Below are positions 23,161 to 34,500 of a DNA stretch of 64,000 bases, in pieces. Where the stretch lies: contig NW_005179147.1 of the NCBI RefSeq assembly GCF_000350225.1, forward strand, positions 62,001-126,000. Direction: 5' to 3'. Both the position numbers and the translations under genes were made by a program. Each line of letters begins with the position of its first letter. The first letter of the stretch is position 1. The notes below the pieces were generated by a model. The model did no database searches. It saw nothing but the letters and a program-made list of their open reading frames with translations, and was not told the origin of the DNA. The stretch comes from Chondrus crispus. Its lineage: Eukaryota; Rhodophyta; Florideophyceae; Gigartinales; Gigartinaceae.

Positions 23161-23830
23161 GTTTGCCGTATAAAGACCGACGCGCGCGGAGGTTACCAAT
23201 CTGCGGCCGTGTACGGTGTACACGTGGGCGGAGTGCCCACGTGTCAGGGGCGCGCACGCGGATCGGTCGTTACGTGGTGTACTTGTGCAGTAGCACACGT
23301 GTCGTCCGTCCTGTACGTCGTAGTTTTTACATGTGTACAGTACCACACATGTTGGCGACGCGGTAGTTCGTAGCTATTGGGCGTGTACAGTAGCACACAC
23401 GTGCAGTGGCCGGACCCGTACGGTAGCTAGTAATTGTAGCAGTAGTGTTTCGATTGTGTATGGTACGCAGCACGCACTAGGGGTCATGTTCTGTACTGGG
23501 ATAGGTGTTCGAGGCGTCCTTCTCGGGGGTTAAGACCTGACACCCGTCCTCAACAGTAAACTGCGGTAAGCTCGCCTCCGTGGACGGGTCGCGAAAGGGA
23601 TCCTTTTCGCGCCTACGTACAACCGCTCGGTGGTTTTGGTCGGGCTGGCTTCTAACCGGTCACCAGTTGCCTCTGTATACGCAATACGGAGCGACTGGGC
23701 ATAACCGGCCACGTGTGCCACTCCCTTTTCGCGAGCTCGTCCGTATCGGTTTAATCCGCTCGTCGGCGTCGCGTGCTCCCTCAGCGAAACCTCCGCCTGT
23801 CATTCGACTCAGGGACAAGAGGTGTTATAC
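23161..23830 (+). repeat. Left inverted arm (DIRS-arm family)
   Basis: Begins GACCGACGCGCGCGGAGGTTA shortly after 23175 and runs through GTACAG/ACACGTGT words, a GGGGTTAAGACC block (23527), CTTCTAACCGGTCACCAGTTG (23650) and a CTCCC-TTTTCGCGAG block (23722). The same blocks appear in inverted orientation and reverse order at 29310-31373. The arm at the window start is a third, more distant copy in direct orientation. Confidence 0.75.
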
Positions 23831-24159
23831 CACAAGGTTCATTGGCGAGGGGCAAGGTTTTTATTATAGTGGCGGTCGCTAGCTATGAAATAGCTCGTAG
23901 AAGAGGTGATTACCAATTAGGGGCGTCCGGCGGTAGATCGGGGCGATGGTAGAGCAAAGGGGAAGTACGTCCGCAGATTTTAAAAGCACGACGTACTGGA
24001 CAAGGTGCGGACCCAGAATGGGACCAGCACTAGAAGGTGTTGTGTACGAACACACAAAACAGGGGCAACCCGAGCCTTGAGACTAGTGTCAGAAACGGGC
24101 GGAGCGCCGAGTAGCCGGAAATCCTGGATGGAACGAGAGGGACAGATGTCAGTAGTGCC

Positions 24160-24500
24160 ACAAAGGCTAGAGGCTTGTCGTAGCCCGCGACCTAACAATT
24201 ATCAAAATATAGGGAGAGAGAAATGGGTCGCGCTAGCGCATTACGCCTAGACTTGGGGCTAGTCCTAGCTGGTGAAGTCGCAAAAACAGAGGGGAAAGGG
24301 TAAACAATTGAAACGTTGAGTGACAAAGTAACGCCTAGGCTAGTGGCTGGTCCTAACCCGCGTAGGTGCAATACTGGGGAGAGGAGAAGGAAAAAGTAAA
24401 GGCAATAGAAGCTTGGGAAACGTTGCAAGGCAGATGCGAACAATGTTGCCTAAGTCAGAGGCTTGTCTTGACCCGCGGTGTCGCACCTTCGAAGGCAATC
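24160..24500 (+). repeat. Degenerate tandem repeat, ~85-115 bp unit
   Basis: About 3.5 units, each beginning near a (C)CTAGGCTAG/CTAGAGGCTTGTC motif, followed by a (A)CCCGCG/GTCGC motif, a purine-rich tract (GGGAGAGAGAA, GAGGGGAAAGGG, GGGGAGAGGAGAAGG) and a closing TAACGCCTAG or TGCCTAAG. Units are diverged and of unequal length. The function is unknown. Confidence 0.55.
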
Positions 24501-24639
24501 TGTCCCCAAAAGATCCATGACTGTCTACTGTCATTGCCCGGCGCCGTTGCTTAAATAAGCAAGACCGCGGGGTCTTAGACATTGTCCATTCTACTGTACT
24601 ACTGTACTCTACTATGCAATGCATTATACTTTGCCATTA

Positions 24640-25620
24640 GTACTGTACCTTGTCATATACAACCTCTGGGCTGTAATGTATACAGTACGTCGTCGGCCTG
24701 CTTTGCCCACTTGTAGTTCGTCCGTCTGTAAGGCACAAGTGTAGTCCGTCCACCTGCAAAGCAGACGTGTAAGCTTGCGTCCGTAATGAACTCGTCGCGT
24801 CCGGTATTGAAAAAATTACAAATCTTGACTGTGATGCCACATGGTTCTCTTGAAAACGGCACAATGGCTGGCAAAGAAGCTTTAGAAAATGGGGCAAACC
24901 GCACTCGGAACCGCGACAGTCACACTTTTGGAGGCCTTCAAAAATCTTTTAGCGGCGCCGAAAGTCTCCATAACAGGCACTCGACATGCTGACATACTTC
25001 TGAACAAGACGAAGGGTGTCAAAAAAATTCTAAAGAAAAGTTCGCGTTCAGCAAAGACGGGGCGTCTGCAAAAATGCCGTGCAAATAATTTTGATCTTCA
25101 AAACGGGACGCCAGCACCATGGTTGAAAGTAGAAAAGAAAAGGATGCTGTCAAAAATCCCGAAAAGGGTCGTGAAGAGGAGGATAAGGCAGAAAGAGAAC
25201 GAAAACTCGCACTGAGATGTGTCACACAAGATGATGCTCTTCGAAAGTTGGAAGAAAAATAAACAGGGATTTGCTCCGAATTTGACCACCCGTCTGGCCG
25301 TCGGTACCTCTTCTGTGGCAAAGTACGAGTCGGCAATAAGTTATGTACCCTCAAAAGAAGCTTTCAAGATGGAAGAAAGAGACGACGAAGATGTCGCAGG
25401 TTCCCTGTCATCACTTTCTCGTCTATCAGAAAATTGCCAAATTGCCTCTTTTCCTGATTTTAGCGCTGTTTTCATGTGTTCAAAATGTACCAGTAGATTC
25501 CGAACGGTCGGTTTTGTCCGGGGGTTTTCGAAGCCCAAGGTTTTGGGACACCTCACGGCTTGAATTGAAAGTATAGTTTGGCGGGCCGGTGTAGTGCCAT
25601 ACAACATTTGTGAGGCTCCT
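24640..25620 (+). other. Unrecognised degenerate coding-like region
   Basis: Several short plus-strand frames overlap (24786-24992, 24889-25215, 25219-25563). They contain Lys/Glu-rich coiled-coil-like sequence around 25130-25210 and a stretch with C-G-x-V-x-V-G-N-x-L-C character near 25310. They read like fragments of one decayed protein gene, but no family is recognised and no single frame exceeds 115 codons. Confidence 0.3.
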
Positions 25621-25624
25621 TCAA

Positions 25625-25800
25625 AGTAGTTATCCAATTGCCCCTTTGAGGGAGGGTACCCCCCCAACCTTTATCTTTCTATTATCTTTCTGCTCTTATG
25701 AGGTAGCCCTCTCCGCCGTCCCTACGGGTGCTGGTGTACACGTATACACATGTACAAGTACGCGTCATGACAAGGCCGATGTTTCGTTGCGATCTACATG
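25625..25800 (+). repeat. Dispersed repeat, unoccupied copy
   Basis: Shares ATCTTTCTAT...CTTCTCCGCTTA-like sequence and GTAGCCCxCTCCGCCGT, CTACGGGTGC and GTACGCGTxATGACA words with 36403-36468 plus 38311-38390. In that second copy the Mutator-like element sits between the two halves. Here the halves are contiguous, so this copy shows the empty site. It borders Copia-B and may be part of its LTR. Confidence 0.55.
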
Positions 25801-28800
25801 TATACTAAATTCGTGCGGGAGCGATGCACGTGTTATGACAGACCTCCGGCTTGCAAAAAGAGTTAGCATCGGTGACATCGTTGAGAGGGGACATTTGTGT
25901 GGGAGTTCAAAGCAGATACGCTGCTTGAGAGGGATGATTGTGGCTTTGTCAGCGGCTTCGTTAACATGTCGACGAGCATACCACTTGGATGGTACGTGCA
26001 GGACGTTGATGGAGTCGCTTCTGATATGAGTTCGTAGAAAATGGTGCCGAAGTTATGTGAAGGTACTACCTCGTGTCGGTGCTGTGTTTTTTGCGATGGC
26101 CATCGCGGCTTGATTGTCGATGTAAAGGTGGGTTGGCGCGAGGGTAGCAAGTTAATTTCCAGAGGTATTCAGGGGAGCCCTTGAGTGGTTTGTACCGCCG
26201 TTGTCGCGGTAATATATTCTACCTCTAATGTATATAATACCTGAATGCTTTGATTGGTAGATGTCCATGCGGCCGGAGCTTTGTTTTACAGATGGATGAC
26301 GGCAGTGGTTGATTTTCGATCGACAGAGTCCCTAGCAAAATTGGCATCAGAGTATGCGCTCAGTAGGCTCGGTTTGCGCATGGCTGTTTTCTGTAGTATA
26401 GGGCAGAATTGAGGTTTATTTCTTGTTTTTGTATAAACAATACAGTCGTGCTTTGTTTCTTTCAAGTAACGTTGTAAGTTATTCATTATTAGGCAGCAGC
26501 GTTTAGACGGCTTGTGCGTTGCATGGGCCAGTTTATTGACAAAAAATACCATATCTGGCCTGGTGCTGTCGGAAATGTAGCGCAGTTGTCCCGATATCCT
26601 CTGATAATTGTCTCGTACTTGAGACACGGTCTTGTCGTCAAGTGTTGGGCCGTGACAGTTCGTTCCCGCTAAGTGCGGCGATGTTTTTCCATTCGCGTCC
26701 GACATGCGCAAGTCAGAGAGAGCTTGTTAGATTTGACGAGGCTGGCTGAGTCGGGTGGAGCCGTTACGAGTTTGTTTTATCTTCGGGCCTAGATATTAAG
26801 ATTGTCTCCAAAGTCGTTTGATGTTGTATTTTTACTGTAAGTAGTGGAACAACTCATCGATGACGTCAGTTGCCGCGGCAATGACAAGGGAGTCGTCCGT
26901 TCATAGGCCGGTAAGTATGAACGACGACGGGGATTGTATTTTATAGTAGAGACATGGGTCGTGCTCTTTTTGCTTCTATGTCATGCTGCGTATGTAATTT
27001 CTTGCGCTTTCTATGTAGTAGTATCCTCCGGAAGGGTTTCCATATAGGGTTTTCGTTAGTACTCCACCGCGGCAGTTATGCTTAAATATACCATCGAAAC
27101 GGGGGTGCTGGCGGACGTATACAGGCTTTTCAAATTTATACGGCTCGTAGGTGTACGCCGACTGGATGTCGAAGTGGTCGCTGGCTAGACTTCCTGAGGC
27201 CTGAACAGCGAAAAGAAGTCATATAGTGGCTTTGTCCGCCATATGGGCTACTGTATGCTCAGGGTTGTAGTGTATGGTTGGATTCATGAAGTCTCCTCGC
27301 ACAGCACATCGGGCTTTGTGTTCTGTGATTTGCAGTGCAGGGCTCCTCTTGTATCTACAATTCATGATAAGGGCGATGCGGCGGGCTGTGTGCGGTATTG
27401 TCGTCAGGTCGACACTTTATGGCTTTCAAGATACCGATCTTGTCGAGTTCGGAGTTTTGCGCTTCTATCCATTGATTGGCGTCTTGATATCGACGGGCTT
27501 GCTTGAGTGACGCCGGCGCTGGGGTCGTTATCGTGATTATCTCCGGGTCGCAGTGCGGCAAATGACATTTAAAAGCATTTGAGTAAAATCCAACAGGGTC
27601 GGCGAGTGGATTTCATGGTTTGTAATCTGCAGCGCGTACTTGCATATAGTGTCGATTTTGCAGGTTTAGAAAAACGATGCTGGTGAAGTCGACTGAGTGC
27701 AGGTAGCGCAACGGGAATGATCGAGGGCGGAGCTTTTTCTGTCGGCGCGCACGACGGAGGTGCCTAGTTGTCCAAAAACAGAACAGTTGTTGTAGGGAAA
27801 GAGAGTGACCATACCAGGTTGTGAATGGTTATTTGCCAGTGGATGTATGGCGACTAATTTTTGTACTTGAATGTGGCGTCCTGCAGTGCGTCTTCCCAAA
27901 AGGCGGGAGAAAGGCTGCTGTGGAATAGTGCGGATCGGGCGGCGGAGACCAGTGTAGCGTTGAGGCGTTTTGCGGTGCTGTTTTGTTATGGCGAGTACGG
28001 TACTGTAGGTTTTGATGTGGTTCTTTGCTGTATGTAGATAGTCACGGCAGCTTTCGAAAAGTACTCGGGGCGTTGTCTATTGTGAAGATATGAGGTGGGA
28101 ATCCATGTTGCGTCTCCACCAGATTGATGGATAAGCAAATAAATTTGAGCACGTTCTTTCCCGTCGCTGTGAAGTATACCATGGCGTACGGCGAGTGGGT
28201 GTGGATGCATGTAAAAAAGTATTGATCGCCGCCCGTTGAGTTTGGGGATATTGGACCGCACACGTCCAAAAATAATGCGACGGCGTGAGGGTACCAATGT
28301 GTCGTGCGTTTGTGGGCTTGGGAGCGCTGCTTGCCGTGTGCACATCCAGAACACGATAGCTTCGGGGTGTATTCTTGAGGATAGAAATCAGTGGGAGCAG
28401 TTTGGTAGTTGCCATCATATGTATGGTGCGAAGGTGGAGAGGATTGAGTATCATATGGTAGGCGTAAAACGTTGCGTCTTTTAGCGATAGTTGCGCCTGT
28501 CCCGGGACAGGCGAGTTAGGGAGGTGTGAAGGTATGGGCCTGGTGGCAGGTTTACGTGCGGTCAGGGCGGGAGTATGTAAAGGTATGTAGGAAGAGTGTT
28601 GGGATGATTGTGTTGTGTGAGGTGGTGAATTTTGGCGTTTTTTGACCTGTATCTCTGTTTCATTGCGATAGTTCTTGCGCTGTGCGCAGTCGGTTCTTTT
28701 GCTGCGTCGAGGACCTACTGGTTTGCATGCCAGGATGCGGTTCCGATGGTGGAAGAGGTTGGTGTCTTAGTGCAGAGAATGTGGGCTTTCGTAGGAGAGA

Positions 28801-29270
28801 ATAGGATGTGACCGCATTGCGTTGCTAGGGAATGAACAGACATGAGATTTCATCCTACGTCCGGATTTATGATGGTATTTCGTCGCGAAGTGAAGCCCTT
28901 ACGGATCTGAAGTTTCAGGATCCCCTGGTGCGTTGTATTGGATGACGGTGATGTGGCGGTTTGGGTTGTTACAGGGCGTTGGAGTGGTTTTATGTGATTG
29001 GCGCGGTGATTAATGCGTGTTGGATAAGCCCAGGAGTCCAGTATGTACTTACGATCGCCGTTGTTGACCTCGAGGGCCTGAGTTTACGGTATTCTCAAGG
29101 GTCTGAAGCGCATGCATGTCGATGCCACCGTCGTGATCATGCTCAGCTTGACCTACGCGTGACTAGTCGCACTTCGAGCTCGAGCCATTCTGCGGTGCTG
29201 CGCTGGGCGGCGCTGGGGAGTATTGTGACTGCTGTTGGACATGTTATGTATTCCAGCAAATAAACGTCCG
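25801..29270 (-). mobile_element. Copia-B fossil (minus strand)
   Basis: From right to left, minus-strand pieces follow the Copia order. Gag-like sequence lies up to ~29260. Integrase lies around 28042-28454 (MDVCGPISPNSTGGDQYFF, IFTIDNAP). An integrase-to-RT linker is at 27666-27899 and an RT start at 27355-27561 (LKQARRYQDANQWIEAQNSE). RNase H lies at 26286-26711 (GQLRYISDSTRPDMVFFVN, SAYSDANFARDSVDRKSTT), with its C-terminal end at 25863-26150 (MLVDMLTKPLTKP). It is related to Copia-C but old, with many breaks and missing RT parts. Confidence 0.7.
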
Positions 29271-30018
29271 AGTTCGGCGAGCTGGTTAAGCTGCTGTGGG
29301 AACTGTGGGACAACTCCCCTCTACCCTTGGTTGGGAGAGAGGTGGAGCTTTCACCGAGGGAGTACGCGACGTGGACGCGCGGTGCGCTAATTGAACCGGC
29401 ACGGACGAACTGGCGAAAAGGGAGGGGCTCACACTGGGCGGTTACGCGCAGTCGCTCCGAAGTGAGTATACGACGGCGACTGGTAACAGGTTAGAAGCCA
29501 GCGCGCGAATAAACTACCGAAGAGAGGTTGATAAGACGCGAAAGGGACGGGGGCGAGCTTGCCCCAGTTTCCTGGTGGGGACGGGTGTCGGGTCTTAACC
29601 CCTCTTGGGGACGCCTGGCACACCTGTTACAGTACAGTACCGGCCCCTAGCGCGTAGTGGGTACTGTATAAAATTAACACGTAATTTTTTTAAAAATGGG
29701 CACATCTCAGGAGACATCTCTGGATCCAAAAAAATTGCGGGTTCGGTGCTCGTTGAATCTGTCAACGGTAGAAGCTCCTTTGAGATTCCACCAATGGACG
29801 GGCCGAGTTTTTTAGAGATTAAAGGTTGGGAAGGTGACCCTCTGGCGCTTGGTTAACCTACCTGTAGGGGGTGTAACAACCAAATCTCACCCAAAATGGA
29901 CTCGAAAAATATAATCAGAATTTAGTTCTCGCGACATTTTGCCAAGCAAGAGATGTTTCACTGAACCATCCTGTCTTTTCAGAGGCAGTTCTGGTTCATG
30001 AAAGTGGGCAATTGACAC

Positions 30019-30702
30019 ATGGCGATTTCATCTCCCCCATCCCCTCCCCCGACTTGCCAAGCCAACCTCAGCTGCCACAATTCTTCAAACCTTGACGCCT
30101 GCAGCCCCTACGTCCTGTTCACGGTCTCGTTCCTCGCGCTCCTCACTGCCAGCCCACACCGACAGACCTCCCTGATATTGAACCTCAGCTGCCAAAATTC
30201 TTCAAACCCTGACACCTGCACCCCCTACGTCCTTTTCACGGTCTCGTGCCTCCCGCTCCTCACTGCCAGCACACACCGACAGACGTCCCTGACATTGAAC
30301 ATCGCTGTCCAGATTTCTTTGATGGTAATGGGCACTTGTGGCCATCGCCAGCGGGCATGCCAACTATGCGGGAATTGCCCCCGCTGTCCTTCCTGTACCT
30401 GCCGAGGACCTCTAAGAGGTCGCGGCAGGCCGCCGAAGCAGCAAATTCAAAGTCAACGTCGTGCCTCTGCCGCCGCACGAACCGAAATTCGACAACAAGC
30501 ACAAGCTTCATTTCGCCAAGCTCGAGAAAATATTTCTAAGTTGGACGTTAGAACAGTCGCATATATTCTTAGTACTCTGGGAATAAATCGCCGTGAGACC
30601 ATGAAAATAAGCAATGATGCCCTTCCGGAGGATTTTCTGACCGACAAGGCAATTAGGAACAAAGTGACGTCGCTGCGGCACCAAGGAGAGCATAATGCAT
30701 AG
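30019..30702 (+). CDS. Cys-rich / AT-hook protein of the TTAA transposon (unrecognised)
   Basis: A 227-codon open frame filling the middle of the TTAA element. Residues ~17-94 are two in-frame copies of a 39-residue unit (NLSC.NSSN.D.C.PYVLF). Residues ~108-130 hold a dense cysteine cluster (CQLCGNCPRCPSCTC), likely metal-binding, followed at once by an AT-hook-like RGRGRPPKQQ. The C-terminal ~60 residues form a basic helical region ending in KAIRNKVTSLRHQGEHNA. There is no transposase core. A DNA-binding role is inferred from the AT hook only. The open frame across a diverged duplication suggests recent coding function or recent insertion. Confidence 0.5.
   Translation: MAISSPPSPPPTCQANLSCHNSSNLDACSPYVLFTVSFLALLTASPHRQTSLILNLSCQNSSNPDTCTPYVLFTVSCLPLLTASTHRQTSLTLNIAVQISLMVMGTCGHRQRACQLCGNCPRCPSCTCRGPLRGRGRPPKQQIQSQRRASAAARTEIRQQAQASFRQARENISKLDVRTVAYILSTLGINRRETMKISNDALPEDFLTDKAIRNKVTSLRHQGEHNA
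30064..30298 (+). repeat. Two tandem copies of a 117-bp coding unit
   Basis: CCTCAGCTGCC at 30064 restarts at 30182. The units align over 117-118 bp with about a dozen differences and keep the reading frame, giving a 39-residue protein repeat. Confidence 0.85.
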
Positions 30703-31373
30703 TCTGTGGTAAATGGTGTGGATTTGAAAGGTATAAGATAGCTTTTCTGCTCAGGAACTGTCTGCCGGGGAGACACATGCTTTGTGGTGGTGTTGAGTAT
30801 GAGGGTGAGCATAAATGCAATAAAATGTATATTTTTATCTAGTCCATTCGCGCCAAACGAGCAGAAAACGGGACCTCACCAGCCCTTCACGTGCATGCTA
30901 AATCCACGAGAAAATGCGATTGCCATTATCACATGATTCAGAGCTTTATTGGGATACCACAAACGTGCTGAAAGCTTGGTTCCGCAGTTTTCCCACAGGT
31001 TCAGATTGTCTCAGATCGGCCGTTTTTTGTGCCCCTTTTTAAAAAAATTACGTGTTAAAATGCTAGCACAAGAATTACTAACCACTGCGCGGATGCTGCC
31101 ACTACTCGTGTGCGCTGCTGTACACCCGTAATGGCTACCAACTACCACACGCACCACACGAGTGCTGCTTTAAACGCGTAATATCCGTAGACTATCGCAC
31201 AGACGACACGTGTGCTACTGTACACGTACGCCACGCCACGACCGATCAGTACACGCGCGCGATGCCTACACGTGGGCACGCCCGCCCACATATACACCGT
31301 GCCGGTCGCCGAATTCATAACCTCCGCGCGCGTCGGTCGTTATACTACAGGTTTCAATCGGAACTATACCCTG

Positions 31374-31578
31374 TGTGAACCCGAAATGATGTATTGAATT
31401 TTACACCAGATTTTTGACTAATTTCGGGGGATTTCTAGATGAGTCCCAAGTGGAACCTCGGCGGCTATGAAAGTGGGGGAAGAAGGGTGGAGGCACGAGA
31501 CGGAGGACACACACAAAGAGATTTCGACAGAGAGGGAGAAGGAAAATAAACAGCGAAGCGAACCTTTTCCATACAAAC
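31374..31578 (+). repeat. Gypsy-B 5' LTR
   Basis: Matches 36181-36402 along its length with visible substitutions and small length changes. Shared words include AATGATGTATTGAATTTTAC, AAGTGGAACCTCGGCGGCTA and GAGGGAGAAGGAAAA. Confidence 0.8.
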
Positions 31579-34500
31579 GTGGTACTCCTGTGGAATGACG
31601 AAGCCGACAGTCACGGGGGGCCATCGGCTGGTGTTTGACGTTACGCAGGCAGCAGATGCTGCTAAGTTCTTCTTTGTCTATGAGAATGTCGTGATGCGAG
31701 ATAAATCCGATGAAAACAAGGCTGGAAAACTGTTAGGCTACCTGCAAGGGTACGCCTTTGAGTTCTACTTCGACACCTACAGTCGTAATGGTAAGCTGAC
31801 TGAAGAGGCTTGTGACTATCAGGCGGTTAAGAAGGCTATGATGGACCGCTTCGAATCGGTTGCTGGTCCAGAAGAGCGCGTTCGTCGAGCAGTCTCCAGT
31901 CGTCTTAATCAAAGCGACTTGTTGGGCTTGGCGCCTTGTCGAAATAGCGGTCCATATATATGGACCGTTATTTCGACAAGGCGCCGTTTAACGCCGAAGC
32001 TAAGTTTGGACTGCTCCGAAACGCAATCATGGAGCACACAGATGTCGTTCAGTTCATATTTTATTTGTATTGTATCGTGCAGCAGGTACTTGCGAAGAGC
32101 TTCGCAAGGCACTCAAAGACTTGGAAGGGGGACGGAAGGCATTCTTTTCCGTACATTCGCCGTCCCAACCACAACAAATTGCACTGAGAAGCATTCTACA
32201 ACGCCCTGACCGGTTGCAACGTTCAAATGTGGTCGACGAAAAGTACATATGCTGGCGGACAAGTTGGCCGGGCTCTGTCTTTTGATGAAGAAGAAAAACG
32301 CAGAGCACTCGTCCTTCGACACGCCTACCGGTTCGTTCTGCAATGATGTCGGGTATGGTGCCACCAGGTGTCCGTCAAATCCTTATCGTACCACCACTGT
32401 CCTAGTTGCGGGAAACTTGGTCACGGAGAAGAAAGCTGCTGGAAGGGCCACGGCTCCTCTGCACAGCAGTGGGACCCAGAACAAGCCTGCTACTGTAGCT
32501 AGGGATAACTCAAGCTCGGGACGGGTCACCTACATTGCCGAGACAACGAAAGAAGATATGGTGACTGCCGCTAAGCGTAACGCGGAGGACGAAGCGCTCC
32601 AGAAGCAGCGCTGCATGCAGGAAAAGGCTCGATCCCCCACCTTCTGAACCCGCCTGCAGCGGCAGGGATAGGTCAGGGGGCAGATGCCATCCCGCCCTTC
32701 CTTGCAGGCCAAAAAAGGACTCGTCACAAGAAGGCTGGCAAGACGAAGAGTAAAAAGGCCGCCTTGCAGGAGCATGTGGGGAAGTATAATGTCCTCGCAG
32801 AACTGACGAACGATTCGTCCTGATTGATGTTTGGCCAGCTAATCGTGGAGATGTGAAGGCTGCAAAGAAAGAAATGGGTTGCTTATTCTCTAGGCAAAGA
32901 AATCGTACCCGTGCCAAGGCATGCATAGCTATGCTGGTCATGTTGACACGAGGTCTCAGAAGCTGAGGTTGGTGGCCGTCCGAGTGCACGGCACCGAGGC
33001 GTAGGCTCTGCTTGACTCGGGTGAAGTACTGCATCTCATTTCCCCGCAGCTCGTCTCCAAGCTGTGCCTTACACCCCAACCGAGTAAGAAGAGGATTGCT
33101 GTAGCAGACAGTGGTAATGCTCCATGTATTGGGGCATTACCACATGTCCCTACGTCGTTTGGCGAACTCACCGTCAACCTTGACTACTTGGTTGTAGAAG
33201 GCAGGCCCTTTGATCTGATCATTGGACTTCCTTCGCTAGAGAAACTTCAAGCGTGTATGGATGTGGGGAAACAGCATGTGCAGATTACTATCGGAGAACA
33301 GACTATGAAGCAAGGATTGGAGATCGAAGTAGAGAAAAGAGAGCTACCGGGGTCGTCGACGGATAGCGAGGATTTCACGTCGGACACTGACGCCGCCCTC
33401 GACTCTTCCTTTGCAAGTGGAAGTGGACTGGTCCTAGCAGTTCGTGATGAAATGCCTTTCGAACCTGATGGGACCGAGATGGCTTCACGCCCGCAACTGC
33501 CGATAGACGCCGCGGCTGTTGAGGAGATTGCTGTGTGGAGGAAAAATACCAGAGCGTTAGAAACAAGACCCTGAGTCTGGCATGGAGGGCGAAGTAGAGT
33601 TCGAAGACGGCCCCGAGGAGGCCCATTCTGCCCTGCTGTCGCAAAAATTGAGCCACTTGACTGCGGAGGCAAGGAATCGTCTTCGCGGAACGATCAAGAA
33701 GTCAGGTGTCGCCGCTTCGTCACTTAATGACTTAAGGCCTGCCGATGTTCCCATTACACACGTATTTGAGTTAGAGGATTCGTGCCCTATCACGCATACG
33801 ACACGAAAGCTACTTCCACGCCACAACGAAGCCGTTCGTGAAGAAAGCGACAAGATGCTCAAAGCCGGAATAATCACGCCGTTAGTTTCGGCCTGGTCGT
33901 TTCCGATTGTCATTTTGGCACAGAAAGACGGCAACAGTCGGTTCTGTGTCAACTACCGCGCCCATAATCGAAAGATGAAGGCCGATCGCTGGCCACTGCC
34001 AAAGATAGAAGAGATTTTCGATGACCTGGAGGGAAGCACAGTGCTCACTACTCTGGATTGGTTCTCTGGCTACTGAAAAGTTGGCAGTAGCCAGAGAACC
34101 AATCCAGATCCGGACTTTAAGCCCGGATGGCGGAAAACTGTAACGAGAAAACAACTTTCGTCTGTCGTCATGGAACTTTTCAGTTTGAAGTGATGCCTTT
34201 CGGATTTATGAACGCTCACTCCACCTTTCAAAGGATGACGGATCAACTATTTCGTGAGCTTCGATTTGTGCGAGTTTAACTCGATGAAGTGGTAGTGTTT
34301 TCGAAGTCTATAGACGAGCACGTCGCTCATCTGACCGAAGTAATCCGAATATTCGGGCTTCAGCCCGTTCTCACTGATTATATAATCAGTGAGAACGGGC
34401 TGAAGCTCAAGATTTCTAAATGCAGTTTCGCGCAATCGCAGATCCGTCTGTTGGGTCACATTGTGAGCGCCCAAGGGATCGAGGTACACCCAGAGAAGTT

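Larger units (their letters stand above)
29678..31054 (+). mobile_element. TTAA-flanked DNA transposon, 1.38 kb
   Basis: Terminal inverted repeats of about 26 bp (CACGTAATTTTTTTAAAAA then GGGCACA) match at all but one position and are directly flanked by TTAA at 29674-29677 and 31055-31058. The homologous left arm lacks the element at the corresponding point (AGTGTTTCGATTGTG near 23448), so the boundaries and a 4-bp duplication are supported by an empty-site comparison. TTAA duplication is the hallmark of piggyBac-type insertion, but the ends do not begin with the usual CCC and no piggyBac transposase is seen. It is probably non-autonomous or of another superfamily. Confidence 0.75.
29310..31373 (-). 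repeat. Right inverted arm (DIRS-arm family), split by a DNA transposon
   Basis: Read in reverse complement it follows the left arm 23161-23830 block by block (GACCGACGCGCGCGGAGGTTA, GTACAGTAGCACACGTGTCGT, AGGGGTTAAGACCCGACACC, GGCTTCTAACCTGTTACCAGT). The correspondence is broken only by the TTAA-flanked element 29678-31054, and resumes on the other side (CACTACGCGCTAGGGG). The outer end is cut by the LTR at 31374. Confidence 0.75.
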
